Shown: positions 27,146 to 35,786, counted from the first letter of the stretch. The stretch: 40,135 bases of DNA from Alcaligenaceae bacterium (GCA_029263615.1 JAJUFT010000014.1:1-40135), one strand, 5' to 3'. A program made the numbers and translations. The notes: a model not told the origin generated them from the sequence alone.

Positions 27146-27220
27146 GGTTGTCCTCCTCAACAAACGCGCTTCATTTCAAGCCGCCGACCACCCTGTCGAC
27201 GCACCTTTCTTCCCGCTTCT

Positions 27221-28705
27221 TCAGACCGCGGCGGCCAAACGTTTCTGCAGGGCCTTCCGATCGATCTTGCCCACTGAATTTTCAGGCAGGCTGTCCACGA
27301 AAACGACTTCCTCCGGACGATAGATGCGGGACAGCTGCTCCCTGACCAGCTCCTGGATCGCACCGGCATCGTCGAAACCCGGCTGGGCCGGTACCACGAA
27401 GGCGACCGGGACTTCACCCAGATCGGCATCCGGCCTCCCCACGACGCAACAGCTGTGGACGTGAGGGCTGCTGCTGATGACCTGCTCGATGAGGGCCGGT
27501 GAAATGTTTTCGCCTCCCCGAATGATGACGTCTTTCAGCCTTCCTGTAATGTAGAAGTAACCATCACGGTCGATCCGCCCCAGATCGCCACTTCTCAGGG
27601 TGGCGGGAGGCGGTTCGAGAATGCCATCTCCCTGGGTTCCCAAGTAACCCAGCATGAGGCTGTCGCCCTCGATGCAGATCTCCCCGTCGGTGTCGGGGGT
27701 GGTGATCTCCGAGCCATCCGCATGGCGCAGAAAGACGCGCTGGTAGGGAAGCGCCTTGCCGATCGAGCCCACCTTCCGTTGATCCGGCGGGTTGATCGTG
27801 GATGTGCAGGTGGCCTCGGACAGCCCATAGGAAACAATCAGTGGACAACCCAGTTTCGCTTCGATCCGGGCGTGCAGCTCCCGGGTGATCGGCGCCGAGC
27901 CACAGCGGGCGAAACGAAGCGCAGCCAGGCTCTCTGGCGTGAATTCCTGGTCGAGCATGCGCGAATACATGGTCGGAACGCCCGTGATGATGCTGGGACG
28001 GTGCTGGTCCATGAGTGCCGGCATGTCCGACGCCCGGAACCGCCCGGCCAGCACCACTCGGGCCCCCACCATGAACGGGCTGAAGAGCTGGTTGTTCAGG
28101 CCGTTGGTATGGTAGAGCGGCATGACATGCAGCAGCGTGTCATCCGGACGCAGACCGGTCGTGGGAATCACCCCTCTGGCATTGTTCAGGAGACCACGAT
28201 GGCTCAGAAGGACACCCTTGGGGCGCCCGGTGCTGCCCGACGTGAAGAGCAGCAGCCCGGGGTCGTCCGCGCGAACCGCCTCGCACCAGTAGGGGGAACC
28301 GGCCGCCAGCGTGTCGGCGTCGATCAGGCTGACCCCTGCCAGCCCTTCACATAGCGTGCGGCTCTCGGCGTCGCTCAATACGGTGGTGACGCCGACTGAC
28401 TGAAGCCGATCAGCGACTTCCTGGCGGGTCAACCTCGGCTCCAGAGGGCAGGGGCACGCGCCCGCGGCCATGATGCTGAAGATGGCCACCACGCTCTCCA
28501 GGGAACGCTTCATGGCGACGGCCACCATTTGACCGTGCGCCACACCGGCCGCCTTCAGCGCGCCCGCGCCGCACGACACCTGCTCGAAGAGATCGCCGTA
28601 GCTCAGGCGCCGGCTCCCGGTCGCATCGATGAGTGCAGTCCTCTCCCGCCAGTCGTCCTGTGTCCACAATGCCGTGTACGCATGCAGTAGCGTGTCATGT
28701 GCCAT
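27221..28705 (-). CDS. AMP-forming acyl-CoA ligase, substrate unknown
   Basis: The 494-residue protein is a class I adenylate-forming enzyme that would activate a carboxylic acid to its CoA thioester. Motifs in order: LLFTSGSTGRPKGVLLSH (P-loop, about 165-180), MPLYHTNGLNN, YGLSEATC, SGDLGRIDRDGYFYITGRLKDVIIRGGENISP (hinge, A8) and ENSVGKIDRKAL with the catalytic Lys. The ATG at 28705 is preceded by AGGAAG and lies ten bases after the CoA-transferase B stop. The frame is open to 28831, but that part overlaps the upstream gene. The neighbouring CoA-transferases suggest a shared acid pathway. Confidence 0.9.
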   Translation of the reverse strand: MAHDTLLHAYTALWTQDDWRERTALIDATGSRRLSYGDLFEQVSCGAGALKAAGVAHGQMVAVAMKRSLESVVAIFSIMAAGACPCPLEPRLTRQEVADRLQSVGVTTVLSDAESRTLCEGLAGVSLIDADTLAAGSPYWCEAVRADDPGLLLFTSGSTGRPKGVLLSHRGLLNNARGVIPTTGLRPDDTLLHVMPLYHTNGLNNQLFSPFMVGARVVLAGRFRASDMPALMDQHRPSIITGVPTMYSRMLDQEFTPESLAALRFARCGSAPITRELHARIEAKLGCPLIVSYGLSEATCTSTINPPDQRKVGSIGKALPYQRVFLRHADGSEITTPDTDGEICIEGDSLMLGYLGTQGDGILEPPPATLRSGDLGRIDRDGYFYITGRLKDVIIRGGENISPALIEQVISSSPHVHSCCVVGRPDADLGEVPVAFVVPAQPGFDDAGAIQELVREQLSRIYRPEEVVFVDSLPENSVGKIDRKALQKRLAAAV

Positions 28706-28715
28706 GGCGTTCTTC

Positions 28716-29450
28716 CTAGCGCAGCGTGACGGCAGCGTCACGTTCGAATTCCCCATCCGGGTCGAGCTCGGCAAGTGCCTGGCGTTCGCGTTCGCTGGGC
28801 AGGGGCGTCGGACCCGCATCGGAATGGTCAAACTCGAATCCCGTGCGTGCCCTGACTTCCTCGAGGCTGGACTCGGGATGCCAGGAACCCAGCGCCAGTC
28901 GGCCGTTCTTCTTCACGAACACGGCAATGGGCGTGACCACGCCATGGAACCCGCCCCAGGAGGTGCGAAAGTGCAGCTGTTCCACAAAGGTGCGCGGGGA
29001 ATGCTCGGTGCGCCAGGTGCAGGCACGTCGTGCCGTCGGCAGCATGACGGCCCCACCACCGCCGCCGGGCAGGCGCACCTTGGGCTGGTGCCAGTCCCCG
29101 ATGCAGGAGTTGTTGGCATTACCCTCGCCGTCGATCTGCGCCGCGCCGAGGAAGGTCAAATCCATTCTGCCGCGGCAACACAGGTCGTAGAAGTCTTCGT
29201 TCGCGAAGATCGACGCGGAATGCTCGGCCAGCACGGGGTCGGAGCTCGAGATTGGCACCTTGGACGGACGCGGATCCACACCGCCAGCGACGTTGATGTA
29301 GATGAAATCCCAGTCGTAAGCCTTCTTGGCCATGAGGCAGGCCAGCATCGGCATCGTCGAGTTGACTCCGCTGAACGTGATCTCGTTGGGACGGATGAAC
29401 CGCGCGAGGTTGGTGACAATGTATGAAAAGGGAGACCAGGTCGCGCTCAT
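28716..29450 (-). CDS. CoA-transferase-like subunit B (GctB/IpdB type)
   Basis: The 244 residues resemble glutaconate CoA-transferase subunit B: LTFLGAAQIDGEGNANNSCIGDWHQPKVRLPGGGGG matches the GAQID-GN-IGDYHHPK-GSGG pattern. Where GctB has its catalytic Glu (IIVESGLMD), this protein reads FIYINVAGGVDP (Asn53-Asp59), so the acyl-accepting Glu seems absent. In IpdAB, a relative lacking CoA-transferase chemistry, the enzyme hydrolyses a C-C bond of a ring ketone CoA ester. Hydrolase or retro-Claisen function is therefore possible here. The ATG overlaps the A-subunit stop. Confidence 0.85.
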   Translation of the reverse strand: MSATWSPFSYIVTNLARFIRPNEITFSGVNSTMPMLACLMAKKAYDWDFIYINVAGGVDPRPSKVPISSSDPVLAEHSASIFANEDFYDLCCRGRMDLTFLGAAQIDGEGNANNSCIGDWHQPKVRLPGGGGGAVMLPTARRACTWRTEHSPRTFVEQLHFRTSWGGFHGVVTPIAVFVKKNGRLALGSWHPESSLEEVRARTGFEFDHSDAGPTPLPSERERQALAELDPDGEFERDAAVTLR

Positions 29451-30283
29451 ACGGTTTGCTCCTGCTTTGCTTCCGGGGCGGCGTCCAGGTGAGCCTGCAG
29501 GGCCTGTTCGCCGGGTTCGAGATATTGCTCAATGGCGGGGTAATCGATTTCGTAATGGGGCCAGCAGGAACCCGGCCATGCCCCGTTAGGCACCACCGCG
29601 TAGGCCTGCACGAGGAAGTACGGCACCAGGGTCACCTCGGGTTGCGCCTCGAAGACCTCGGTGTCGACCACCCGCTCGGCCACGACCAGCACACGCTTGG
29701 CCGCCCGGCTCATGATGCGGTCCCAGTGCGAGGTGCCCAGCACGCGAACATTGCCTCTGCTGTCCACTTCGTTCGCCTGAATGACGGCGAAATCGGGCTG
29801 AATGGCGGGGATCACCCAGACCGGATCCCCCTTGCCGTAGGGGTCGTCCAGCTTCTGCCAGCCGTTGATTTCAGTCAGCTCACTGCCGTGGATGCCGGCG
29901 CAGGGCTGGAACGGAATCCCGTAGGCGGCGGCCCGCAAGCCGGCGGTCAGCGTGGCGCAAGCGTGTTCCTCGAGCTTGAGCCGACCCGTCTCGATGGCTT
30001 TGCGGTAATGCGGCGCTAGGCCGAAATTGCCTTCGAGCGCGACGATGCCCGTGCGCGCACGCGTCGCCACGCCCGCCCGACACAGCAGATCGATGTCGTA
30101 CCCCGGCGACTGCTTGATGATTTCGAGATCTTTCTTGCCCTGGCGGACCAGTTCCCTCACGAAGGAAAAGGGCCCGCGGTGAAGAAAGCTTCCGCCCAGC
30201 GCCACCGACGCGCCATCCGGAATGAGTGCCGCCAGATCCTGGACGGACATGTGCTTGTCAGGGTTGTTGAAGCCAGATGACAT
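29447..30283 (-). CDS. CoA-transferase-like subunit A (GctA/IpdA type)
   Basis: The 278-residue protein is the A partner of the next gene. It shows IPDGASVALGGSFLHRGPFSFVRELVRQGKKDLEIIKQS, then a GLRAAAYGIPFQPCAGIHGSEL segment, then FAVIQANEVDSRGNVRVLG, all common to A subunits of class I CoA-transferases. The ATG at 30283 has AAGGAG upstream; the open frame to 30577 overlaps the crotonase gene. It starts 22 bases after the crotonase stop. With the B subunit it should form an alpha2-beta2 enzyme acting on a CoA ester. Confidence 0.87.
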   Translation of the reverse strand: MSSGFNNPDKHMSVQDLAALIPDGASVALGGSFLHRGPFSFVRELVRQGKKDLEIIKQSPGYDIDLLCRAGVATRARTGIVALEGNFGLAPHYRKAIETGRLKLEEHACATLTAGLRAAAYGIPFQPCAGIHGSELTEINGWQKLDDPYGKGDPVWVIPAIQPDFAVIQANEVDSRGNVRVLGTSHWDRIMSRAAKRVLVVAERVVDTEVFEAQPEVTLVPYFLVQAYAVVPNGAWPGSCWPHYEIDYPAIEQYLEPGEQALQAHLDAAPEAKQEQTV

Positions 30284-30305
30284 GCGAGTTCTCCTTGATT
30301 GCCTG

Positions 30306-31025
30306 TCAGGCACCCAGATAGGCGCGGATGCGCGCCTTGAAACCGGGACGCGCCGCCGAGCGCACCAGCTCGGCCAGGTCAGTATCTGCGTCGTTGATAT
30401 CCAGCGCGCGATAGAGGGCGCGCCGCGTGGTGGCATCCAGGGCCAGAGCCGTCTGGCGCGCCTGCTCGAGCAGGCCGGGCCATTCGTCTTCCGCGGCCGT
30501 CTGCGTGAGGAAACCCATGTCGCGCGCCTCGGGGGCATCAAAGCTGCGGGCGGAGCCCAGGATGGACGTCGCGGCATCCACCCCCACCAGGTTGCGGAAA
30601 CGGCGTGTGCCCAGGACGAGACCGAACTTCAGGCCCGGCATGCGAAAGGTGGCATCCGGGGTGGCATAGCGCAGCTTGCAGGCCGCGAAGAGATCGACGC
30701 CGGCCCCGAAGTTGCGGCCGTGGGCCAGGCCCACCGTCAGGCTGGGCGAGGCGGCGACTTTCTGCAGCAGCATTTCGATGCGGACCATGCGCAGCAGCAG
30801 GTCGCCCTCGGACGATTCTTCGAAGCCGCCAAAGTCGAAGCCGGCACTGAAATTCTTGCCCGCCCCCTTGAACACCAGCAGCGGGATATCGGCGTCATGC
30901 GCTTCGTCCACAGCAGTGATGAGCGACTCAATGAGGGCTTCCGACAGGGCGTTGCGTTTGTCGGGCCGGTTCAGTTCGAACACCCAGTGGTCGGATTCAC
31001 GGATGACGTTCAGAGACGATTCCAT
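30306..31025 (-). CDS. Enoyl-CoA hydratase/isomerase family protein (crotonase fold), atypical active site
   Basis: The 239-residue protein has the crotonase layout: NRPDKRNALSEALIESL, the first oxyanion-hole segment KNFSAGFDFGGF and the second GRNFGAGVDLFAACKLRYATPDATFRMPGLKFGLVLGT. In hydratases the two catalytic Glu are in GxCEL and LPE; here the positions read GVDL (Asp111) and MPG (Gly131). It may be an isomerase, hydrolase or ring-opening relative, not a standard hydratase. It starts three bases after the CaiB-type gene, well inside the operon. Confidence 0.87.
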   Translation of the reverse strand: MESSLNVIRESDHWVFELNRPDKRNALSEALIESLITAVDEAHDADIPLLVFKGAGKNFSAGFDFGGFEESSEGDLLLRMVRIEMLLQKVAASPSLTVGLAHGRNFGAGVDLFAACKLRYATPDATFRMPGLKFGLVLGTRRFRNLVGVDAATSILGSARSFDAPEARDMGFLTQTAAEDEWPGLLEQARQTALALDATTRRALYRALDINDADTDLAELVRSAARPGFKARIRAYLGA

Positions 31026-31028
31026 GGC

Positions 31029-32195
31029 TCAGGACTCCATGGTGCGGGCGGCGCGCAGCTCGGCCAGCACTTCATCGTTGTGTTCGCCCAGCGCGGGAGG
31101 GCGCCGCAGAATGCCCGCAGTGCGCTCGTTGAAGCGGATGGGCGACACGAAAGTGCGCGTCGATACCCCATTCGGAAGCTCGAGTTCCTGCACCCATTCC
31201 ATATGCTCGACCTGCGGGTCGGCGAGGACGTCGGAATAGGTATTGATGGGCGCGCACGGCACCCCGGCCTCGCGGAAACGCGTCAGCCAGGTTTCGGAGT
31301 CGGCCTTGGCGAAAATGTCTTCGAGAATGATGCGCAGCGCGTCCTGGTTCACGGCGCGATCGGTGGTATTCAGGAATCGGGGGTCCTCGAAGAGATCGAG
31401 CCGGTTCACCACTTCACACACGGATTTCCACAAGGAATTGTTGCCCGCCGCCATGCCGAAATAGCCGCCCTTGCAACGGAAGACCTGGTACGGCGCATTG
31501 CGCGGGTGTGCGGAGCCGAGTTTTTCCGGGTCGACGCCCGTCCCGAAGTACTGAGAGGTCTGCAAGGCGGCGATGCCGAGGGTCGCCCCCAGCATGGACA
31601 CATCGATATGCGCCCCACGGCCTTCCTTCTCGGCCTGGCGCAGCGCGGAAACCACCGAGAATGCGGCATACAGCCCGGCCGTGAAATCGCAGACCGGCAC
31701 GCCACACTTGACCGGTGCGCCTCCCGGTTCACCCGTTACGCTCATCAGGCCGCTCATGGCCTGCAGGGTGAGGTCGAACCCCCCTTCCTGTGCTCGCGGG
31801 CCGCTCTGGCCATAGGCGGAAATCGAGCAGTACACCAGCCGCGGATTCAGTTCCGACATGGCGGCGTACCCCAACCCGAGTCGATCCATCACGCCGGGGC
31901 GGTTGTTCTCGATGAGCACGTCGGCGGTGGCAATGATATCCGCCGCCACCTGCCGATCTTCGGCATTCTTCAGATTGAGCGTGATGGAACGCTTGCCCCG
32001 GTTCAGGGAGGCGAAATTTTCACTGTAGCCCTGCGTGATGGGTGCCCAGCTGCGCAGGGTGTCGCCCGTTCCGGGTTGCTCGATCTTGATGACGTCTGCG
32101 CCCATGTCGGCCAGCAGCATGCCGCAAAATGGGCCGGCGGCAACATTGCATATCTCGATGACACGCACGCCTTGTAAAGTGGTTTCCTGCTTCAT
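31029..32195 (-). CDS. CaiB/BaiF family (class III) CoA-transferase
   Basis: The 388-residue protein begins LQGVRVIEICNVAAGPFCGMLLADMGADVIKIEQPG, the hallmark of family III CoA-transferases. NRGKRSITLNLK follows, and the catalytic Asp is probably Asp170 in VPVCDFTAG. Such enzymes move CoA from one acyl-CoA (often succinyl-CoA) to a free acid. In bacteria degrading 3-mercaptopropionate, a class III enzyme activates 3-sulfinopropionate, which would match the thiol dioxygenase, but substrates in this family cannot be read from sequence. The ATG at 32195 has TGGAG upstream and lies 22 bases after the IclR stop. Confidence 0.92.
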   Translation of the reverse strand: MKQETTLQGVRVIEICNVAAGPFCGMLLADMGADVIKIEQPGTGDTLRSWAPITQGYSENFASLNRGKRSITLNLKNAEDRQVAADIIATADVLIENNRPGVMDRLGLGYAAMSELNPRLVYCSISAYGQSGPRAQEGGFDLTLQAMSGLMSVTGEPGGAPVKCGVPVCDFTAGLYAAFSVVSALRQAEKEGRGAHIDVSMLGATLGIAALQTSQYFGTGVDPEKLGSAHPRNAPYQVFRCKGGYFGMAAGNNSLWKSVCEVVNRLDLFEDPRFLNTTDRAVNQDALRIILEDIFAKADSETWLTRFREAGVPCAPINTYSDVLADPQVEHMEWVQELELPNGVSTRTFVSPIRFNERTAGILRRPPALGEHNDEVLAELRAARTMES

Positions 32196-32217
32196 GTTTA
32201 CTCCAGGTGATGCTGCG

Positions 32218-32988
32218 TTAAGTCGTGAGACCGCGGTGGTTGCCGCGATAACCCATATGAGTGGAGAGATCCCGCGCCGCCTGCAACAGGTCGGGGGCAT
32301 ACTCCGCCATTTTCTGAGGTGTCAGTCGCGTCAGGGGACCCGAAATGCCGATCGCTGCGACGACTTTGTTCAATCCGTTGAAAACCGGGGCGGCCACCCC
32401 GCCGATGCCCTCGCGCCATTCGCCCTGGTTGATGGCATAACCCACGCGGCTCACTTCCGCCAATTCTTCCTTGAGCACCAGCAGGGAAGCATGGGTTTGA
32501 GACGTGTGCTTCTGTATCGCCTGGGCATAGTGCTCCAGGTAGTCGGGCGCCTGATAGGCCAGCAGGGCCTTGCCCGTGGCCACGGCATAGGCGGGCGCCC
32601 GCCCCCCAATGGTCGAGTAGGCCAGGAGCGGCTGCGGGCTGTCGATCTTGTCGATATACACCACGTCCATGCCGTCGAGCACCGACAGGTGCACGGTTTC
32701 CCCCGTGAGGCGCGCCAGTTCGCGCAGGAACGGCGGCGCAAGCTTGCGCACATCGAGTTGATGGAGTTGCCGCGCGCCGAGTTCGAACATCTTCAGGGTG
32801 CAGTGATAACCGCCGGTTTCCGGGTCACGCCGTACATAACCGGCGTGGGCCAGCGTCTGCAAGGTGCGATGCGTGTTGCTGCGCGTGAGCCCCATTTCAG
32901 CCGCCAGCTCGTCGAGCGTCAGTACGCGGCCATCCAGCCACGCCAGTTTCTCGAGAACGCTCAGACCTTTCAAAAGCGTTTTATCCAC
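32218..32988 (-). CDS. IclR family transcriptional regulator
   Basis: The 256-residue protein has an N-terminal winged helix (about 5-62: KGLSVLEKLAWLD, LTLDELAAEMGLTRSNTHRTLQTLAHAGYVRRD) and a C-terminal IclR effector domain (about 75-250: GETVHLSVLDGMDVVYIDKI, RAPAYAVATGKALLAY, INQGEWREGIGGVAAPVF). Proteins of this type commonly control aromatic or organic-acid catabolism. The start is GTG at 32988. It is the first gene of the leftward run and is divergent from the Bug gene, across a gap with a TTTGTT-CAT-AACAAA palindrome. Control of both arms and of itself is inferred. Confidence 0.93.
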   Translation of the reverse strand: MDKTLLKGLSVLEKLAWLDGRVLTLDELAAEMGLTRSNTHRTLQTLAHAGYVRRDPETGGYHCTLKMFELGARQLHQLDVRKLAPPFLRELARLTGETVHLSVLDGMDVVYIDKIDSPQPLLAYSTIGGRAPAYAVATGKALLAYQAPDYLEHYAQAIQKHTSQTHASLLVLKEELAEVSRVGYAINQGEWREGIGGVAAPVFNGLNKVVAAIGISGPLTRLTPQKMAEYAPDLLQAARDLSTHMGYRGNHRGLTT

Positions 32989-33001
32989 TGCTATCCCATT
33001 A

Positions 33002-33016
33002 TTTGTTCATAACAAA
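33002..33016. promoter_or_regulatory. Palindrome in the IclR-Bug divergent gap (operator candidate)
   Basis: TTTGTT (33002-33007) and AACAAA (33011-33016) are a perfect inverted repeat around CAT, 14 bases upstream of the IclR start. A smaller ACAT-TCT-ATGT repeat follows at 33017-33027. The gap is AT-rich compared with the rest of the window. Spacing and position suit an autoregulated IclR-type operator, though the sequence is not the enterobacterial IclR consensus. Confidence 0.5.
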
Positions 33017-33038
33017 ACATTCTATGTCTTCGTGAAAT

Positions 33039-33055
33039 TCCGGCTCACTGCCGGA
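33039..33055. other. Hairpin in the IclR-Bug divergent gap
   Basis: TCCGGC (33039-33044) pairs with GCCGGA (33050-33055) around TCACT, a GC island inside AT-rich sequence. It could be a second operator or an RNA structure of the IclR leader. The Bug gene's own promoter may use TATATT-like sequence near 33066. Confidence 0.35.
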
Positions 33056-33140
33056 CGATAATCATGTTATATATTCCTCTACAAAAAATCAAATAATAGA
33101 ACGTACATCCCAATATTTAGGACTTTAGAGGAGACGAACC

Positions 33141-34109
33141 ATGAAGAAACACATCACCAAAGCCCTGCTCGGCCTTGCGATGGCCACGCTTGCCGGGGTG
33201 ACCGGCGCGGCGGAATGGCCCACCCAGCCCATCCGGATGGTGGTGCCCTACCCACCCGGCGGCGCCACCGACTTTTCTGCCCGCGTCTACGCGGAACAAC
33301 TCGGAAAAATTCTCAATCAGCCCATCGTGGTCGAGAACAAGGCGGGCGCTGCCGGTGAAATCGGCGCACAGTCGGTCGCCACCACCAAAGCAGATGGCTA
33401 TACCGTCCTGCTGGGTGCACTCGGCAGCCTGGCCATCAACTCCCTGCTACCCTCCAAGCAGCAGCAGTATCAGTTCCCCGACGCTTTCCACGGTGTTTCC
33501 CTCGCCACCTCCACCCCGCTTGCCATCGTCGTGCGCAGCGACCTGCCGGTGAAGAATGTGAAGGACCTGATCGAGCTGGCCAAGAAGAAGGAAGGGGCTC
33601 TGTCCTACGGGTCTGCCGGCTATGGCTCATCGCAGCACATGGTGGGTGAGAAATTCCAGCTGGCAACGGGCACCAAACTGCTGCATGTCCCCTACAAGGG
33701 CAGCGGCCCGGCTCTCACCGACCTGATCGGTGGGCAGGTCGATCTCGTGTTCGACACCATGCCGACCCTGATGGGGCACGTCAACAACCCGAAACTGCGC
33801 TTCATTGCCGTCACTACGGCAGAGCGCTCACCGTCCCTTCCCGATGTCCCCACGCTGAAAGAACAGGGCATCGATGACTTCGACGTGAGCACGCGCTATG
33901 TGCTGCTTGCTCCGCGCGGCACCCCTTCCGACGTCGTTGAGCGTCTGTCCCAGGCCATGAAGCAGGCCGCGACCGACGCCAAGCTCCAGGAATCGATGAA
34001 GGGCCAGGGCGCGGCGGCGGTACCGACCTCACCGGGCGAAACCGACAAGGCCCTGCGCGATGAAATCGCCATCTGGGCCGATGTTGTCAAGAACGCCAAT
34101 CTCAAATAA
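33141..34109 (+). CDS. Bug-family (TctC) solute-binding protein
   Basis: The 322-residue protein has a signal peptide (MKKHITKALLGLAMATLAGVTGAA, cleaved near 24) followed by WPTQPIRMVVPYPPGGATDFSARV, the Bug/TctC signature. GSAGYGSSQHMVGEKF and HVPYKGSGPALTDLIGGQVDLVFDT are the further ligand-site segments. These periplasmic proteins bind carboxylates or aromatic acids for tripartite tricarboxylate transporters or act as sensors. No TctA/TctB membrane genes are in this window. A strong GAGGAGA precedes the ATG. Being divergent from IclR, it may report or deliver the pathway substrate. Confidence 0.93.
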   Translation: MKKHITKALLGLAMATLAGVTGAAEWPTQPIRMVVPYPPGGATDFSARVYAEQLGKILNQPIVVENKAGAAGEIGAQSVATTKADGYTVLLGALGSLAINSLLPSKQQQYQFPDAFHGVSLATSTPLAIVVRSDLPVKNVKDLIELAKKKEGALSYGSAGYGSSQHMVGEKFQLATGTKLLHVPYKGSGPALTDLIGGQVDLVFDTMPTLMGHVNNPKLRFIAVTTAERSPSLPDVPTLKEQGIDDFDVSTRYVLLAPRGTPSDVVERLSQAMKQAATDAKLQESMKGQGAAAVPTSPGETDKALRDEIAIWADVVKNANLK

Positions 34110-34180
34110 ACCGGAAAAAGGGAACAAGGAGATGGCGCGCGCCACCCGACACGGTGGCCGCGCCTTCACTGGAGTAGGAC

Positions 34181-35728
34181 ATGCACGAAACCGCTGATCT
34201 CGCCGTCGTGGGGGGAGGCTCCACAGCCATCTCGTTCCTGGCACAGTTTGTCGATTTGCTCGAGGCTGCCGAGCGCACCGGATACCGACGTATCGCGGTG
34301 TTCGAACCCTCACCCGATATCGGACCGGGCGGCCCTTATTCGACAACGGACCTGGTCACCAATCTGCTGAACATACCGGCGGGAAAGATGTCCGCCCATG
34401 CCCGGGATCGGGGCCATTTTCTTGAATGGCTGAAGGCTCAGCCCGAATCGGTCCGGCGGGCGCACGGTGTGTCACGCATCGACCCTACCGATTTTCTGCC
34501 GCGATCGCTGTTCGGCCTGTACCTGCGGGACGTCTGGCATGACCTGCTGAAAAAGGCTGCACAGCTCGGCGTGGAAATTCGCCATGTTCAGGAAGCCGTT
34601 GAATCCATCTCATCGCCGGTGCCGGGCGAGATCCGGCTGACCACCCCCAACCGGGAAGTCAGCGCCGCGCGCGTCGTGCTGTGCAACGGCAATCTGCCCT
34701 CGGCCACCTTTCCGCAACTCGAAGGTCGCCCGCACTATTTCAACAGCCCCTACCCATGCACAAACCTGGTCGAACGGATTCCGCGGGACGCCACCGTCTG
34801 TGTGCTGGGCACCAGCCTCAGTGCCGTGGACGCCATTGTTGCGCTCAAATCGAACGGACATGAGGGCCCCATCCTGGCCACCTCGCGCAATGGGAGACTC
34901 CCCTCGGTGCGCAGCGCTGCGGGCCTCTCGATTTCCGTACCGCCGCCGACCCTCGAACAGTTCCAGGCAATCGCCGAACGCAACGGTGGCCCGTTGCGCG
35001 TGCTGGACATTCTGGAAGTGCTGAAGGAACGACTGCTTGCCACCGGCACGGTGCCAGACCCCGAAGATGTTCTGGGATCGGGTCTGCACCCCCATGAAGC
35101 GCTGGATCGCGAAATCATCCTGGCGCAGACCACGCCGCGCATGTGGCAATGTGTCGCCATTTCCCTCAACGAGGTGATCGACCGCGTGTGGCACATGCTG
35201 CCCGATGCGGAACGGCAACGCTTCTATTCCGAATGGCGCTCGCTCTGGATGGTCCGTCGTGCCACCTTCCCCCTGGTGAATGCGACCAAAATCCAGCAGT
35301 ACGTGCATGCGGGCGCGCTCGCCATCGCCCCCAACTTCCTGTCATGCGACCCGGCTGCCGATTCGGACGGATACGTCATCCAGGTGCTCGACGAATCGGG
35401 GAACCGGCAGGCGCACGCAGTGGATTATGTCGTCAATGCCACCAGCTTTTCCGTCGATGTCGCACAGTCGACCGACCCACTGATCGCCTCGCTGCTACGC
35501 AATGGCCTGGCTTCGCCGGACCCCTACGGCGGCCTTCGCATGGATCCGGCCACGGGCTGTTTGCGCGACGCCAGGGGCGACCTGGTACCCGAAGTGAGTC
35601 TGTTGGGCAGTCTCGCCACCGGCACGTATTTCTGGACCGTCTCGCTGGACGTCAACTCACGCCTCGCCCTGGAACAGGCGCAACGCCTGGTCAGAGAAGG
35701 GGCGCTGCTGACGAATCCCGTCGCCTGA
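34181..35728 (+). CDS. FAD/NAD(P)-binding protein (COG4529, NAD_binding_9), function unknown
   Basis: The 515-residue protein has a dinucleotide-binding N-terminus, DLAVVGGGSTAISFL (Gly11-Ala16), followed by VFEPSPDIGPGGPYSTTDLVTNLLNIPAGKMS, which is typical of PF13454. A second dinucleotide motif, VCVLGTSLSAVDAIVAL, lies near 205-220, and LLGSLATGTYFWTVSLDVNSRLALEQA ends it. The fold resembles flavin monooxygenases, but the reaction is unknown. ACTGGAG precedes the ATG, 71 bases after the Bug gene. With the P450 downstream, a redox or oxygenase role is possible. Confidence 0.85.
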   Translation: MHETADLAVVGGGSTAISFLAQFVDLLEAAERTGYRRIAVFEPSPDIGPGGPYSTTDLVTNLLNIPAGKMSAHARDRGHFLEWLKAQPESVRRAHGVSRIDPTDFLPRSLFGLYLRDVWHDLLKKAAQLGVEIRHVQEAVESISSPVPGEIRLTTPNREVSAARVVLCNGNLPSATFPQLEGRPHYFNSPYPCTNLVERIPRDATVCVLGTSLSAVDAIVALKSNGHEGPILATSRNGRLPSVRSAAGLSISVPPPTLEQFQAIAERNGGPLRVLDILEVLKERLLATGTVPDPEDVLGSGLHPHEALDREIILAQTTPRMWQCVAISLNEVIDRVWHMLPDAERQRFYSEWRSLWMVRRATFPLVNATKIQQYVHAGALAIAPNFLSCDPAADSDGYVIQVLDESGNRQAHAVDYVVNATSFSVDVAQSTDPLIASLLRNGLASPDPYGGLRMDPATGCLRDARGDLVPEVSLLGSLATGTYFWTVSLDVNSRLALEQAQRLVREGALLTNPVA

Positions 35729-35747
35729 AGCGCGGAAACCCAATACA

Positions 35748-35786
35748 CATCAAGGTGGTGGCGAAGTCATTTCGCTACCCTTGATG
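35748..35786 (+). other. Imperfect long hairpin between the FAD gene and P450
   Basis: CATCAAGG (35748-35755) pairs with CCTTGATG (35779-35786), and inside it GCGAA (35761-35765) pairs with TTCGC (35771-35775). No T-run follows. It could be a terminator of the FAD gene or a site in a P450 promoter region; the rest of the 153-base gap shows nothing definite. Confidence 0.4.

Noticed and set aside
30222-32177. 651-codon plus-strand open frame across the crotonase and CaiB-type genes
   Set aside because: Arg/Gly/His-rich shadow; the minus-strand genes show clear motifs and coupled starts.
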